Of a stretch of DNA of 44,027 bases, positions 8,071-16,195 are shown piece by piece. The position numbers and the translations under genes were made by a program. Location: positions 10,426 to 54,452 of the forward strand of contig JAJPZY010000118.1 in NCBI GenBank assembly GCA_021204085.1, written 5' to 3'. The DNA comes from Clostridiales bacterium (GTDB lineage: Bacteria; Bacillota; Clostridia; Lachnospirales; Lachnospiraceae). The notes under the pieces were generated by a model. That model was given only the letters and a program-made list of their open reading frames with translations. It was not told where the DNA came from and made no database searches. Within the stretch, counting starts at the first letter, position 1; each line of letters begins with the position of its first letter.

Positions 8071-9045
8071 TCACTCCTCCGCTTCCTCTTCCTTCTCCTC
8101 ACGGATCAGGTCAAGTACCGCCGTCAGCTCACTGCCGACCGGAGGCGCTGTCATCAGCTCCTGATGTTTTTTCTCCGGGGTAATATTGCAGAGAACATCA
8201 CTCTCCCCGCGCTGCCCCTTTTCAATCATGTAATAATATACCTCATCTGTCTGCGGATTCCAGACAATATAAGCAGATCGCGCCATATGGACCGCCATCC
8301 CCGTCTTCGCAGGCAGCTCGATACACAATGCCGTCGTTTCCTCGTTAATATTCAGCGACATCACGCTGAAATCGTCAACCGTATACGGACTCGGGATCTT
8401 GTCTCCGTAAGGCTTTGCATAGAGCTCCTTCAGATACTCTGCTCCCCGCTCTTCCAACTCTCTCACGAAGTCACCTTTTCGCTCAAACAGCAAATGCGGA
8501 ATCTGTCCTTTCTCCACAGTATTGCGGGCAAGAACCGTAAACTCCTGCTTTGAAACCTTCTTCACTTCCCGCCTTGACATTTTTGAGAAATCCGTTTCAA
8601 ATGCTTTTTTACGGAAAATAAATCCCCCGGTCTGCGGATTAAGGAGAATCCCGGCCAGATCCGCCTTGCTTTTTAAAGTGTTCTCAATCACCTGGCTGGC
8701 CGGCACCGGAATCATATACGGGAAGTCCTTCGTCTCCTGAATCTTTTCTCTGGAAGTAAAAGCCGGCGCATACTTATTGCCGTTAGTGTCCGTCACCGTC
8801 AGCGGAAACAGGGGGAATTCCTCTCCTTTTTTCAGCGGTATCCCGTTAAGCATCTTCATTACAACCCGGACATCTGCCTTTTTCGGGAAAGCCACCGGCA
8901 CGATTACCTGAGCGTTCCTGAAAATGCGTATCAGCTCTTCCAGCTTTTTCAGATCATTCTTCGACGCATTGTAGTCCGCGATTGCCGTTTCTAACCCGGC
9001 ATTGTCCAGATTGTACGCCGGGCGGAGTAATATTTTTCTGTCCAT
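8071..9045 (-). CDS. SseB-domain protein
   Basis: The protein has 324 residues. The first ~130 resemble the SseB N-terminal domain found in many uncharacterised bacterial proteins: AQVIVPVAFP, then a block ending YAPAFTSREKIQE, and AGILLNPQTGGF. The C-terminal part (about 150-310) matches nothing I recognise; it includes an ICVxxP-like LCIELPAKTG strand and ends in an acidic EEKEEEAEE tail. SseB homologues have varied or unknown roles, so no function is assigned. The start codon shares its A with the upstream gene's TAA (TAATG), which implies translational coupling and a joint function of the pair. Confidence 0.72.
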   Translation of the reverse strand: MDRKILLRPAYNLDNAGLETAIADYNASKNDLKKLEELIRIFRNAQVIVPVAFPKKADVRVVMKMLNGIPLKKGEEFPLFPLTVTDTNGNKYAPAFTSREKIQETKDFPYMIPVPASQVIENTLKSKADLAGILLNPQTGGFIFRKKAFETDFSKMSRREVKKVSKQEFTVLARNTVEKGQIPHLLFERKGDFVRELEERGAEYLKELYAKPYGDKIPSPYTVDDFSVMSLNINEETTALCIELPAKTGMAVHMARSAYIVWNPQTDEVYYYMIEKGQRGESDVLCNITPEKKHQELMTAPPVGSELTAVLDLIREEKEEEAEE

Positions 9046-9557
9046 TAGGCTTCCTCCGATCGGGTCTGCATAATTCCGCAGATCATCGATATGCTTACAT
9101 TAAACTGCTTACTGTTCTCTTTTATCCGAATCAGTCCGTTCTGCTGATCCACATATAAAATCTTCGCCCCAAAAAATCCGGGCGTCGCCTCGAACATCCT
9201 GGTCTGATGCATATGAATGTCACAGCGGTCTCCCACAAAATAGCAAAATGGGTTCACTTCTTCATCCCAGTCTTCCACAATCAGCTCGGTCTCTTTTTTC
9301 AGCTTACGTTCCGTCATTTTCACTTCCGTGAGGCTTTTTGTGTAAGCTTTAGCTGCCAGCCCGCGTTTCCCTCGAAACTGAAACAAAATAAAATCCTTTC
9401 CGGAGGAGATAATTCCTACCCGGGCATAACCCACATCCTGTCCGGTCATATCAATATTCGCATATTTTCCATGGAACGCTCTGCAGTCAAACGGCACTCC
9501 GGACTCATGTATTAATTTGTTTGCAGCCATAGTCGCTCTCACACCTTTCATGCTCAT
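9045..9557 (-). CDS. Uncharacterised protein coupled to the SseB-like gene
   Basis: I do not recognise this 170-residue protein. It has no signal peptide or membrane segment. It contains alternating short strands (ARVGIISSGKDFILFQF, GAKILYVDQQNGLIRI) and a central Lys-rich segment, and reads as a soluble beta-rich protein. The ATG at 9557 lacks a good ribosome binding site; the ATG at 9530 (MAANKLIHESG) is a plausible alternative. It is the first gene of a coupled pair with the SseB-like gene and lies 58 bp downstream of the S1-domain gene. Confidence 0.65.
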   Translation of the reverse strand: MSMKGVRATMAANKLIHESGVPFDCRAFHGKYANIDMTGQDVGYARVGIISSGKDFILFQFRGKRGLAAKAYTKSLTEVKMTERKLKKETELIVEDWDEEVNPFCYFVGDRCDIHMHQTRMFEATPGFFGAKILYVDQQNGLIRIKENSKQFNVSISMICGIMQTRSEEA

Positions 9558-9615
9558 TCACAATACACATTATACTAAGCTATGCATTGCGTATCACCGC
9601 ATTTTATACAGAAGA

Positions 9616-10431
9616 CTATAATCTAATGTTTTTCAGCAAATCTCCCATGGAAGTGCCAATGGACTCCGCTTTCGGAATGGATACTTTCACTTCATCCTCT
9701 TTCTTTTTCTGCTCCAGAAGCGCCTTGATGCTGAGCTTTAACTTACCATCCTGCTTACCAATGACTTTTACACGAACCTCCTGGCCCTTTTTCAGGACAT
9801 CAGACGGATGCTTTACTCGCTCAAGAGCAATCTGAGATACATGAACCAGACCGGAAATACCATCGCCAAGATCTACAAATACGCCATAATCCTGAATACT
9901 GTCTACCTTTCCGGTGAAAATGCTGCCAACCTCAATTGCGGAAAGCTTCATTTTCTTTGCATTCTCCCGCTCTTCTTTCAAAATCTCTCTGGCAGAAAGA
10001 ACCAGTTTATCTGAATCCTGATCGGCAGTGATCACACGAACCTGAATTTCCTTTCCGAGCCACTCATTCAGATCATTCACCCTCTGCAGGCTGAGTCTGG
10101 AAGCAGGAATAAAACCGCGAATACCCTCTACCATAGCGATCACACCTTTATTCACAACACCACTGATCTCCACAGTCAGATTTTCTTTTGTCTCATAGAG
10201 TTCTTTGATCTTCGCCCATGCAAGCAGCGCATCTGTATCATGTTCTCCGTCACCCATCATCTTATAAGACTCCTCAAGAGCTTTTCCCATATCTTCCATG
10301 GTCTGGACCGGAGCTTCCTCAGCTGCCGCGGTCTCTGCCGTCTCAGCTGCAGCTTCCTCTACTGCCGCCGCAGTCTCCTCCGCTTTGATCTCTTCTGCTG
10401 CCTCTGTTACCTTTGTCTCTGTCGTTTCCAT
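9616..10431 (-). CDS. Two-domain S1 RNA-binding protein
   Basis: The 271-residue protein begins with a ~55-residue Ala/Glu-rich acidic tail, then two S1 oligonucleotide-binding domains at about 80-150 (GVVNKGVIAMVEGIRGFIPASRLS) and 165-240 (GSIFTGKVDSIQDYGVFVDLGDGISGLVHVSQIA). This matches the short RpsA-like proteins of Firmicutes, which bind RNA and may associate with ribosomes but are not the six-domain S1 of proteobacteria. AAGGAG lies 8 nt before the ATG. The signal peptidase gene ends 31 bp upstream, so the two are probably cotranscribed. Confidence 0.88.
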   Translation of the reverse strand: METTETKVTEAAEEIKAEETAAAVEEAAAETAETAAAEEAPVQTMEDMGKALEESYKMMGDGEHDTDALLAWAKIKELYETKENLTVEISGVVNKGVIAMVEGIRGFIPASRLSLQRVNDLNEWLGKEIQVRVITADQDSDKLVLSAREILKEERENAKKMKLSAIEVGSIFTGKVDSIQDYGVFVDLGDGISGLVHVSQIALERVKHPSDVLKKGQEVRVKVIGKQDGKLKLSIKALLEQKKKEDEVKVSIPKAESIGTSMGDLLKNIRL

Positions 10432-10462
10432 AAAACAATCTCCTTATTTCTTTTTCTATTTA

Positions 10463-11125
10463 TCAATCTATCTGATAATCTGCTGTATTTGTAAGGTTGC
10501 TAAAGTGATTATAATAAGTAAAAATAGCCTTTCCCTTAATCTGGTCCTGCCTTACAAAACTATACTGTAAAGCTTCCTCCTCCGTAGAGGCCAGCCCCGC
10601 TTCCATGGCTTTCTCTGCCCAAAAGCGTCCGTCAAGGGAATCATTTCGATTATCTCCCAAAACAAAATAACAGTCTTCGGGAACCTCAAAATAATAGCCG
10701 TCATTCTCCCAATACCATTCCTCCGGGAGATAATTCTCTTCCAGCGGGACTTCACTGCCGTCAATATAGATTCCGCCGTCCCGAATCTCCACGGTTTCTC
10801 CCGGAAGCCCGATGACCCGCTTAATATAAGTCTGTGACTCGTCCACCGGATAGGAAAATAAAATAATATCTCCTCGTTCCGGATCAGAAAACCAATAGGA
10901 AAACCGAAAACCGATCAGACGGTCTCCCGTCATAATCGTCGTCTCCATGGATCCGGAAGGAATCGTTGCATTGATGATAATAAATCGGGTTGCAATAAAA
11001 ACGACAACCATTACAATGACAAACATCCGAATCCAACTGAACACCTCTTTACGGAGTTTTTGCTTTCGCTCCATCTCCCGCCGGCGCCTCAGAGTCTGAG
11101 GTTCTTTCCTCTGATGAAATCCCAT
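10463..11125 (-). CDS. lepB: Signal peptidase I
   Basis: This type I signal peptidase cleaves signal peptides on the outer face of the membrane. It has 220 residues: a basic cytosolic N-terminus, one membrane segment at ~32-52, then the catalytic domain. The nucleophile Ser59 lies in IPSGSM and the general base Lys102 in YIKRVIG. Box D/E reads VLGDNRNDSLDGR. The residues after the Ser-Met pair are Glu-Thr-Thr rather than the more common x-Pro-Thr. An insertion around 165-200 (EKAMEAGLASTEEEALQ) lengthens the C-terminal region. GGAG lies 5 nt before the ATG. Confidence 0.94.
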   Translation of the reverse strand: MGFHQRKEPQTLRRRREMERKQKLRKEVFSWIRMFVIVMVVVFIATRFIIINATIPSGSMETTIMTGDRLIGFRFSYWFSDPERGDIILFSYPVDESQTYIKRVIGLPGETVEIRDGGIYIDGSEVPLEENYLPEEWYWENDGYYFEVPEDCYFVLGDNRNDSLDGRFWAEKAMEAGLASTEEEALQYSFVRQDQIKGKAIFTYYNHFSNLTNTADYQID

Positions 11126-11174
11126 ATCTGCTCCTCATTTTACAACTTAAGTACCCGCTGCTGCACAGGATTCA

Positions 11175-11203
11175 TCTATATATTTCAACGCATACAGGTA
11201 CAA
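11175..11203 (-). promoter_or_regulatory. Candidate promoter of the lepB/S1 operon
   Basis: On the minus strand, TTGTAC (11203-11198) and TATAGA (11180-11175) are 17 bp apart, about 50 bp upstream of lepB. Confidence 0.35.
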
Positions 11204-11252
11204 TAATTCTTCCGGTTACTGCTTATAAATCGAAAGCCTTTTCATCTGATCT

Positions 11253-12008
11253 TCACAGATTCACCACCAGTTCCACCGGACAATGATCAGATCCCATGAC
11301 CTCCGTGTGAATGTCTGCAGATACCAGCGCATCTTTCAGGCAATCGGAAGCGATAAAATAATCAATCCGCCATCCGGCATTCGTCTCTCTCGCCCGCCAG
11401 CGGTAAGACCACCAGGAATACACCCCTGTCTGATCCGGATAAAAATAACGATATGTATCTATCTTACCACTTTTCAGCGCATTTGTCATCTTTTCTCTTT
11501 CTTCATCTGTAAATCCGGCATTATGATGGTTCGTTTTCGGATTTTTCAGATCGATCTCCTGATGCGCCACATTCAGATCGCCGGCATATATCACCGGCTT
11601 ATGTTCCTCCAGCTTCTGAACGTACGCAAGGAAATCATCCTCCCACCGCATCCGGTAATCCAGACGCTGCAACTCATTTTGCGAATTCGGCACATACACG
11701 GCAATAAAGTAAAACCTGTCAAATTCCAGCGTGATCACCCGTCCCTCATGATCATGTTCCTCAATGCCGATTCCATACGAAACCGAAAGAGGCGTCCGCT
11801 TTGTAAAAATCGCCGTGCCGGAATAGCCTTTTTTCTCGGCATAATTCCAATACTGTTCATACCCTTCCAGGTCAAGCGTAATCTGTCCCTCCTGAAGCTT
11901 CGTCTCCTGTAAGCAGAAAACATCAGCATCCGCCTGTTTAAAGTAATCTAAAAATCCTTTTTTTACACAGGCACGCAGGCCGTTTACATTCCATGAAATA
12001 AGCTTCAT
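11253..12008 (-). CDS. xth: Exodeoxyribonuclease III / AP endonuclease
   Basis: This exonuclease III-family enzyme incises DNA at abasic sites during base excision repair. At 251 residues it has the usual family length. The family motifs are in order: SWNVNGLRA (Asn), LQETK (metal-binding Glu), [15 protein letters not shown] (catalytic Asp/Asn), GWRIDYF and the C-terminal GSDHCPV with the catalytic His. It appears to be its own unit, separated from RNase Y by a hairpin-containing spacer. Confidence 0.96.
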   Translation of the reverse strand: MKLISWNVNGLRACVKKGFLDYFKQADADVFCLQETKLQEGQITLDLEGYEQYWNYAEKKGYSGTAIFTKRTPLSVSYGIGIEEHDHEGRVITLEFDRFYFIAVYVPNSQNELQRLDYRMRWEDDFLAYVQKLEEHKPVIYAGDLNVAHQEIDLKNPKTNHHNAGFTDEEREKMTNALKSGKIDTYRYFYPDQTGVYSWWSYRWRARETNAGWRIDYFIASDCLKDALVSADIHTEVMGSDHCPVELVVNL

Positions 12009-12094
12009 TACGATTCCCTCTTCAACTGCTCACGGCTCTCCATGCCGCCTGCAGACTTCGATGCACCATGCGCAACGTCGTTTAGTATCAGAAA

Positions 12095-12126
12095 TCCCGT
12101 AAATTCTCAAACGAGAATTTACGGGA
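12095..12126. terminator. 14-bp perfect hairpin between rny and xth
   Basis: TCCCGTAAATTCTC (12095-12108) is followed after AAAC by its exact complement (12113-12126). The stem is strong and the loop short, as in terminators, but no T run follows on the minus strand. It could be a degenerate terminator or an RNA-stabilising 3' hairpin for the rny transcript. Confidence 0.5.
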
Positions 12127-12209
12127 ATCCGTTCCTCATACGCAACTGTCCGGCATCCGCACAGCTGCTTTCATACATCATACGAACTGTGTACTATGGC
12201 AGTCATACC

Positions 12210-13766
12210 TTACTTCGCGTAATCTGTTACACGGCTCTCACGAATCAAATTGACTTTGATCTGCCCCGGATACTCCAATTCAGCTTCAATCTGCTTGGAA
12301 ATATCTCTGGCCAGGAGCACCATGTCAGCATCGCTGACCTGCTCAGGGACTACCATGATACGAATTTCTCTGCCCGCCTGAACTGCAAAAGATTTATCTA
12401 CACCCTTGAAACTGTTAGTTATGTCTTCTAACTTCTTTAACCTGTTTGAATATGTTTCCAACGTCTCCCGTCTTGCTCCCGGACGAGCTGCTGATATCGT
12501 ATCAGCCGCCTGTACAAGACACGCAACCAGAGACTCCGGCTCCACATCACCATGATGCGATTCCACCGCATTGATAATAAGAGCAGACTCTTTATACTTT
12601 CTGCAAAGAGCCACACCCAACTGAATATGCGACCCTTCCATTTCATGATCCACGGCTTTGCCGATATCATGAAGCAAACCTGCCCTCTTGGCCTGCTGGA
12701 TATCTACTCCGACCTCAGCCGCAAGAAGACCGGCAATCTGCGCTACTTCGATGGAATGCTTTAACGCATTCTGTCCATAACTGGTACGGAACTTTAAACG
12801 TCCCAACAGACGCACAAGCTCCGGGTGTATACCATGAACACCCACCTCCAGAGTGGCCGCTTCGCCTTCTTCACGAATCACGCGCTCCACTTCTTTCTGC
12901 GCTTTCTCAACCATTTCCTCGATTCTGGCAGGGTGTATACGGCCATCGACGATTAGTTTTTCAAGAGCGATACGCGCAACCTCTCTGCGGATCGGATCAA
13001 AGCCTGAAAGGATGACGGCTTCCGGAGTATCGTCGATGATCAGGTCGATACCTGTCATTGTCTCCAGTGTGCGGATATTACGGCCCTCACGGCCGATAAT
13101 CCGTCCCTTCATCTCATCATTCGGAAGCTGAACAACGGAAATTGTTGTCTCTGCCACATGATCAGCCGCACATTTCTGAATGGCGTTAACCACATATTCT
13201 CTGGCTTTCTTTCCCGCTTCCTCCTTGGCTCTGTTGTCCATCTCCTTGATCAGCTTCGCTGTATCAAGTTTTACATCTTCTTCAACAGTTTTTAGGAGAT
13301 ATTCTTTTGCCTGTTCAGAGGTGAGTCCTGAAATTCTTTCCAGTTCCTGAATGCGTTCCTCGTTTAACTTTGCAACCTCGGCTCTCTGACGCTTGATATC
13401 CTCTTCCTTTGCAGCGAAACTCTGCTCGCGGCGTTCGGCAGCTTCCAGCTTCTTATCCAGATTCGCTTCCTTCTGCTCGATCCGTCTCTCGTTGCGCGAA
13501 ATCTCCGCTCTGCGGTCCTTAATCTCCTTGTCGAGCTCATTCTTCGTCCGGATGGACTCCTCCTTGATCTCGAGAGAAGCTTCCCGCTTCTTCGCTTCCG
13601 CGCTTTTCACTGCCTCATCAATGATACTGCGTGCCCGGTCTTCCGCACTTCCGATCTTCTCCTCCGTGCTCTTCTTAAAACGGGCATTCGCAACATACCA
13701 GGTGATGAAAAAGGTGAGGACAACAGCGATAACAACCGCGATTGCTACTGCTATACCAGTCTGCAC
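12210..13766 (-). CDS. rny: Ribonuclease Y
   Basis: RNase Y is the membrane-anchored endoribonuclease that starts bulk mRNA decay in Firmicutes. The 518-residue length is standard. It has an N-terminal membrane anchor (residues 5-25), a long charged coiled coil (~30-200), a KH domain with [15 protein letters not shown] (~225), and an HD domain with the metal-binding [12 protein letters not shown] (~365). The start is a GTG with AAGGAGG about 10 nt upstream. It follows recX after 103 bp; the recA-recX-rny order is common in clostridia. Confidence 0.97.
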   Translation of the reverse strand: MQTGIAVAIAVVIAVVLTFFITWYVANARFKKSTEEKIGSAEDRARSIIDEAVKSAEAKKREASLEIKEESIRTKNELDKEIKDRRAEISRNERRIEQKEANLDKKLEAAERREQSFAAKEEDIKRQRAEVAKLNEERIQELERISGLTSEQAKEYLLKTVEEDVKLDTAKLIKEMDNRAKEEAGKKAREYVVNAIQKCAADHVAETTISVVQLPNDEMKGRIIGREGRNIRTLETMTGIDLIIDDTPEAVILSGFDPIRREVARIALEKLIVDGRIHPARIEEMVEKAQKEVERVIREEGEAATLEVGVHGIHPELVRLLGRLKFRTSYGQNALKHSIEVAQIAGLLAAEVGVDIQQAKRAGLLHDIGKAVDHEMEGSHIQLGVALCRKYKESALIINAVESHHGDVEPESLVACLVQAADTISAARPGARRETLETYSNRLKKLEDITNSFKGVDKSFAVQAGREIRIMVVPEQVSDADMVLLARDISKQIEAELEYPGQIKVNLIRESRVTDYAK

Positions 13767-13869
13767 CTCAGGCGCACCTCCTTATTTAGTTTTATTGTGC
13801 ATATAACAAATGAAAAATTAATTTATATGTCATAAACTACAACTATTTGATTTTATACTGTTTTCAAGG

Positions 13870-14466
13870 TTATGTCAAGTCCATCTGGCGCTTAATCTCT
13901 GAATTCGAAAATCCTCTGCGGAGCAGATACTGGTAAATACGATGCTTCTCTTTTTGATCCATATGCTCCGGATCGTAATGCTTTCGAATCAGCAGTTTTT
14001 TAATCTGCGATGCTTCCTGATCCTCCCACACCTCATCCAGAGCCTGGTCGATCAATTCCGCCGCAACACCTCTCTGTTGCAATGCGATTGCAAGCTGCAT
14101 GCGGCTCTTCTCCTCCTGATGAAAACGGATATAGGTCGCCGCATAGCGATAATCATCAATGTAATGATATGATTTCACATAATCTATGGCAACGTCAACC
14201 AGCCGATCCGGATAATTGCTGTCTTTTAACTTCCTCCGAAGCTGCATCTCCGTGCGGTCCATCTGCTGCAAAATATACATGGCCCGGCGGATTACCCTCT
14301 TATTAAGCACCTCCCGGCACAGACGTTCCCATGTATCCTCATCCAGCTCGCTTCCTTCGCTCAGCTGCCAGGCAGCCGCTTCCTTTTCGTAGACAGGGAA
14401 GGATAACTCATCCGTGCGGATCAGGAGGCGGCCTTTCTTCAGCTGTTTGATTTCCCTGATAAACAT
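13870..14466 (-). CDS. recX: Regulatory protein RecX
   Basis: RecX binds RecA filaments and limits recombinase activity. The 198-residue protein carries the repeated three-helix modules: ALxxLxxxxRTEMQLRRKLKDSNYP-type first repeat near 65-95, then YHYIDDYRYAATYIRFH and a final LLRRGFSNSEIKRQM. It lies downstream of recA in the same direction but is separated by 299 bp containing a long inverted repeat, which may uncouple its expression from recA. Confidence 0.92.
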   Translation of the reverse strand: MFIREIKQLKKGRLLIRTDELSFPVYEKEAAAWQLSEGSELDEDTWERLCREVLNKRVIRRAMYILQQMDRTEMQLRRKLKDSNYPDRLVDVAIDYVKSYHYIDDYRYAATYIRFHQEEKSRMQLAIALQQRGVAAELIDQALDEVWEDQEASQIKKLLIRKHYDPEHMDQKEKHRIYQYLLRRGFSNSEIKRQMDLT

Positions 14467-14491
14467 ATGCTACACCTGTAATCCTTTGGAC

Positions 14492-14575
14492 GGATGCGGC
14501 AGATACTGTGTATATATCCTTCAGTCGCCCTGAAAAAGTTGCCTGAAGGATATATACACAGTATCTGCCGCATCC
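14492..14575. repeat. 33-bp perfect inverted repeat between recX and recA
   Basis: Arms 14492-14524 and 14543-14575 are exactly complementary over 33 bp, with an 18-nt loop (TCGCCCTGAAAAAGTTGC). The arm starts GGATGCGGCAGATAC and ends CCTTCAG. In RNA it would be an exceptionally stable rod-like hairpin lying between the recA stop and the recX start. Confidence 0.9.
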
Positions 14576-14730
14576 TACACCGACTTCAATCGCCCTAAAA
14601 AAGTTACCCGAGGAACCAATATACTAACAACACCTGCCGCATCCTGCACCGACTTCAGTCGTCCCGAAAAAATTGCCTGAGAAATATATACGCAGCACCT
14701 GCTGCATCCTGTACCAACTTCAATGTTCAG
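14543..14730. repeat. Degenerate tandem units beside the recX-recA hairpin
   Basis: A block beginning TGCCGCATCCTACACCGACT recurs about every 65-70 bp at roughly 14567, 14636 and 14700, each followed by TTCA(A/G)TCG-type sequence and, in the first two, AAAAA(G/A)TT. The loop of the 33-bp hairpin carries the same TCGCCCTGAAAAAGTTGCC sequence, so the hairpin arose within or from this repeat family. Confidence 0.65.
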
Positions 14731-14765
14731 CTATCAGCAGCAGCTGTATTTCACGCCCTGAAAGA

Positions 14766-15836
14766 TTACTCTTCCTCAGGGAGCTCCTCTGCCTCCGCAG
14801 CTGCAACGGCCTCTGCCGCGGCGCGTTTTCCGTCCAGGTCAAAGTGGTCGCGGACTTTTTCCTCTACCTCCGCAAAAACCTCCGGATGTTCCGCAAGATA
14901 ATTTTTCGCGTTCTCACGGCCCTGCCCGATTTTCTCACCATTGTAGGCATACCAGGCACCGGACTTATTGATCACATTCAGATTCGCAGCCAGATCCAGA
15001 ACATCGCCCTCTCTGGATATACCCTTACCGAACATGATATCAAACTCTGCTTCCTTGAAAGGCGGAGCAACTTTATTCTTTACAACCTTAATACGGGTAT
15101 GATTGCCGATGACCTCTCCGCTTTGCTTTAAAGCTTCCACCCGGCGGACATCGAGACGAATGGACGCATAAAACTTAAGCGCACGACCGCCGGTGGTTGT
15201 CTCCGGGTTGCCGAACATAATACCAACCTTTTCTCTGAGCTGGTTAATAAAGATTACAATGCAGTTAGACTTACTGATTACAGCCGTCAGCTTCCGAAGC
15301 GCCTGCGACATCAGACGCGCCTGAAGGCCAACATGAGCGTCTCCCATATCTCCCTCAATCTCGGCTTTCGGAACAAGGGCAGCCACTGAGTCTACGATTA
15401 CGATATCCACCGCACCGGAACGAACCATCGTCTCCGTGATCTCCAGCGCCTGCTCGCCGTTATCCGGCTGAGAAATATAAAGATTGTCAATATCTACACC
15501 GATATTGCGCGCATAGGCCGGATCCAGAGCATGCTCCGCATCAATAAACCCCGCGATGCCGCCGCGCTTCTGAACCTCCGCTACCATATGAAGAGCAACT
15601 GTTGTCTTGCCGCTGGACTCCGGTCCGTAAATCTCTACAATACGTCCGCGTGGAATCCCTCCGAGGCCAAGCGCAATATCCAGACTCAGGCAGCCGGTGG
15701 GAACAGTCTCCACATCCATATGGATATTCGGATCGCCCAGCTTCATGATCGACCCCTTGCCGTACTGCTTTTCAATCTGCGCGATTGCTGCGTCCAACGC
15801 TTTTAATTTATCATCTTTTCTCTCTTCTTTTGCCAT
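14766..15836 (-). CDS. recA: Recombinase RecA
   Basis: RecA forms filaments on single-stranded DNA, catalyses strand exchange, and stimulates LexA self-cleavage. The 356-residue protein has Walker [10 protein letters not shown] (71-79), Walker [11 protein letters not shown], the DNA-binding loop regions around [19 protein letters not shown] and [10 protein letters not shown], and an acidic C-terminal tail ([10 protein letters not shown]). AAAGGAG precedes the ATG. It is read from its own promoter with a LexA box between promoter and start. Confidence 0.99.
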   Translation of the reverse strand: MAKEERKDDKLKALDAAIAQIEKQYGKGSIMKLGDPNIHMDVETVPTGCLSLDIALGLGGIPRGRIVEIYGPESSGKTTVALHMVAEVQKRGGIAGFIDAEHALDPAYARNIGVDIDNLYISQPDNGEQALEITETMVRSGAVDIVIVDSVAALVPKAEIEGDMGDAHVGLQARLMSQALRKLTAVISKSNCIVIFINQLREKVGIMFGNPETTTGGRALKFYASIRLDVRRVEALKQSGEVIGNHTRIKVVKNKVAPPFKEAEFDIMFGKGISREGDVLDLAANLNVINKSGAWYAYNGEKIGQGRENAKNYLAEHPEVFAEVEEKVRDHFDLDGKRAAAEAVAAAEAEELPEEE

Positions 15837-15851
15837 ATCTTTCTCCTTTTT

Positions 15852-15865
15852 CGAACTGATGTTCG
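15852..15865. promoter_or_regulatory. LexA (SOS) box of recA
   Basis: CGAACTGATGTTCG is a perfect match to the Gram-positive CGAAC-N4-GTTCG LexA/DinR operator. It lies just downstream of the recA -10 hexamer, where a bound repressor would block transcription. Confidence 0.9.
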
Positions 15866-15879
15866 CCTATCTGACACCA

Positions 15880-15909
15880 ATAATATTATAGATTCCTTCA
15901 AAAGTCAAT
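15880..15909 (-). promoter_or_regulatory. recA promoter
   Basis: On the minus strand TTGACT (15909-15904) and TATTAT (15885-15880) are 18 bp apart, directly upstream of the LexA box. Confidence 0.7.
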
Positions 15910-16133
15910 CCTGTTTTTATTTTTTACAAAGGGATATTCCGCAAAAACGCACAATCTGATAAATGGAAATGGTATAATTTGTGAAGTGGCTTCATTATAG
16001 GACATATTTTCTGAAATAGCAATCCCCCCGTCCGCTCTTTTCAAACAATTCATTCTCAGAAAAGAATGTTTTTATATTATAGGAGAGCCAACGCTCCAGG
16101 ACTTTATAGAAACCACGTCCTTTTCTGTGACGT
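15910..16133. other. Intergenic stretch between recA promoter and ppdK terminator
   Basis: AT-rich non-coding sequence. Apart from the recA promoter at its lower edge and the ppdK terminator above it, I see no gene or clear repeat. Confidence 0.5.
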
Positions 16134-16164
16134 AAAAAGGGTGCTGCAGTCACCTGCAGCACCC
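16134..16164 (-). terminator. Terminator of ppdK
   Basis: An 11-bp perfect stem (GGGTGCTGCAG, arms 16139-16149 and 16154-16164) with a 4-nt loop is followed on the minus strand by TTTTT. It lies 31 bp past the ppdK stop. Confidence 0.92.
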
Positions 16165-16195
16165 TCTGTTATTAATTTCCGATTAACCGCATTCC

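Noticed and set aside
13393-13806. Ser/Phe-rich plus-strand reading frame
   Set aside because: It is the antisense of the RNase Y coiled-coil region; the composition is a mirror of the Lys/Glu-rich coil.
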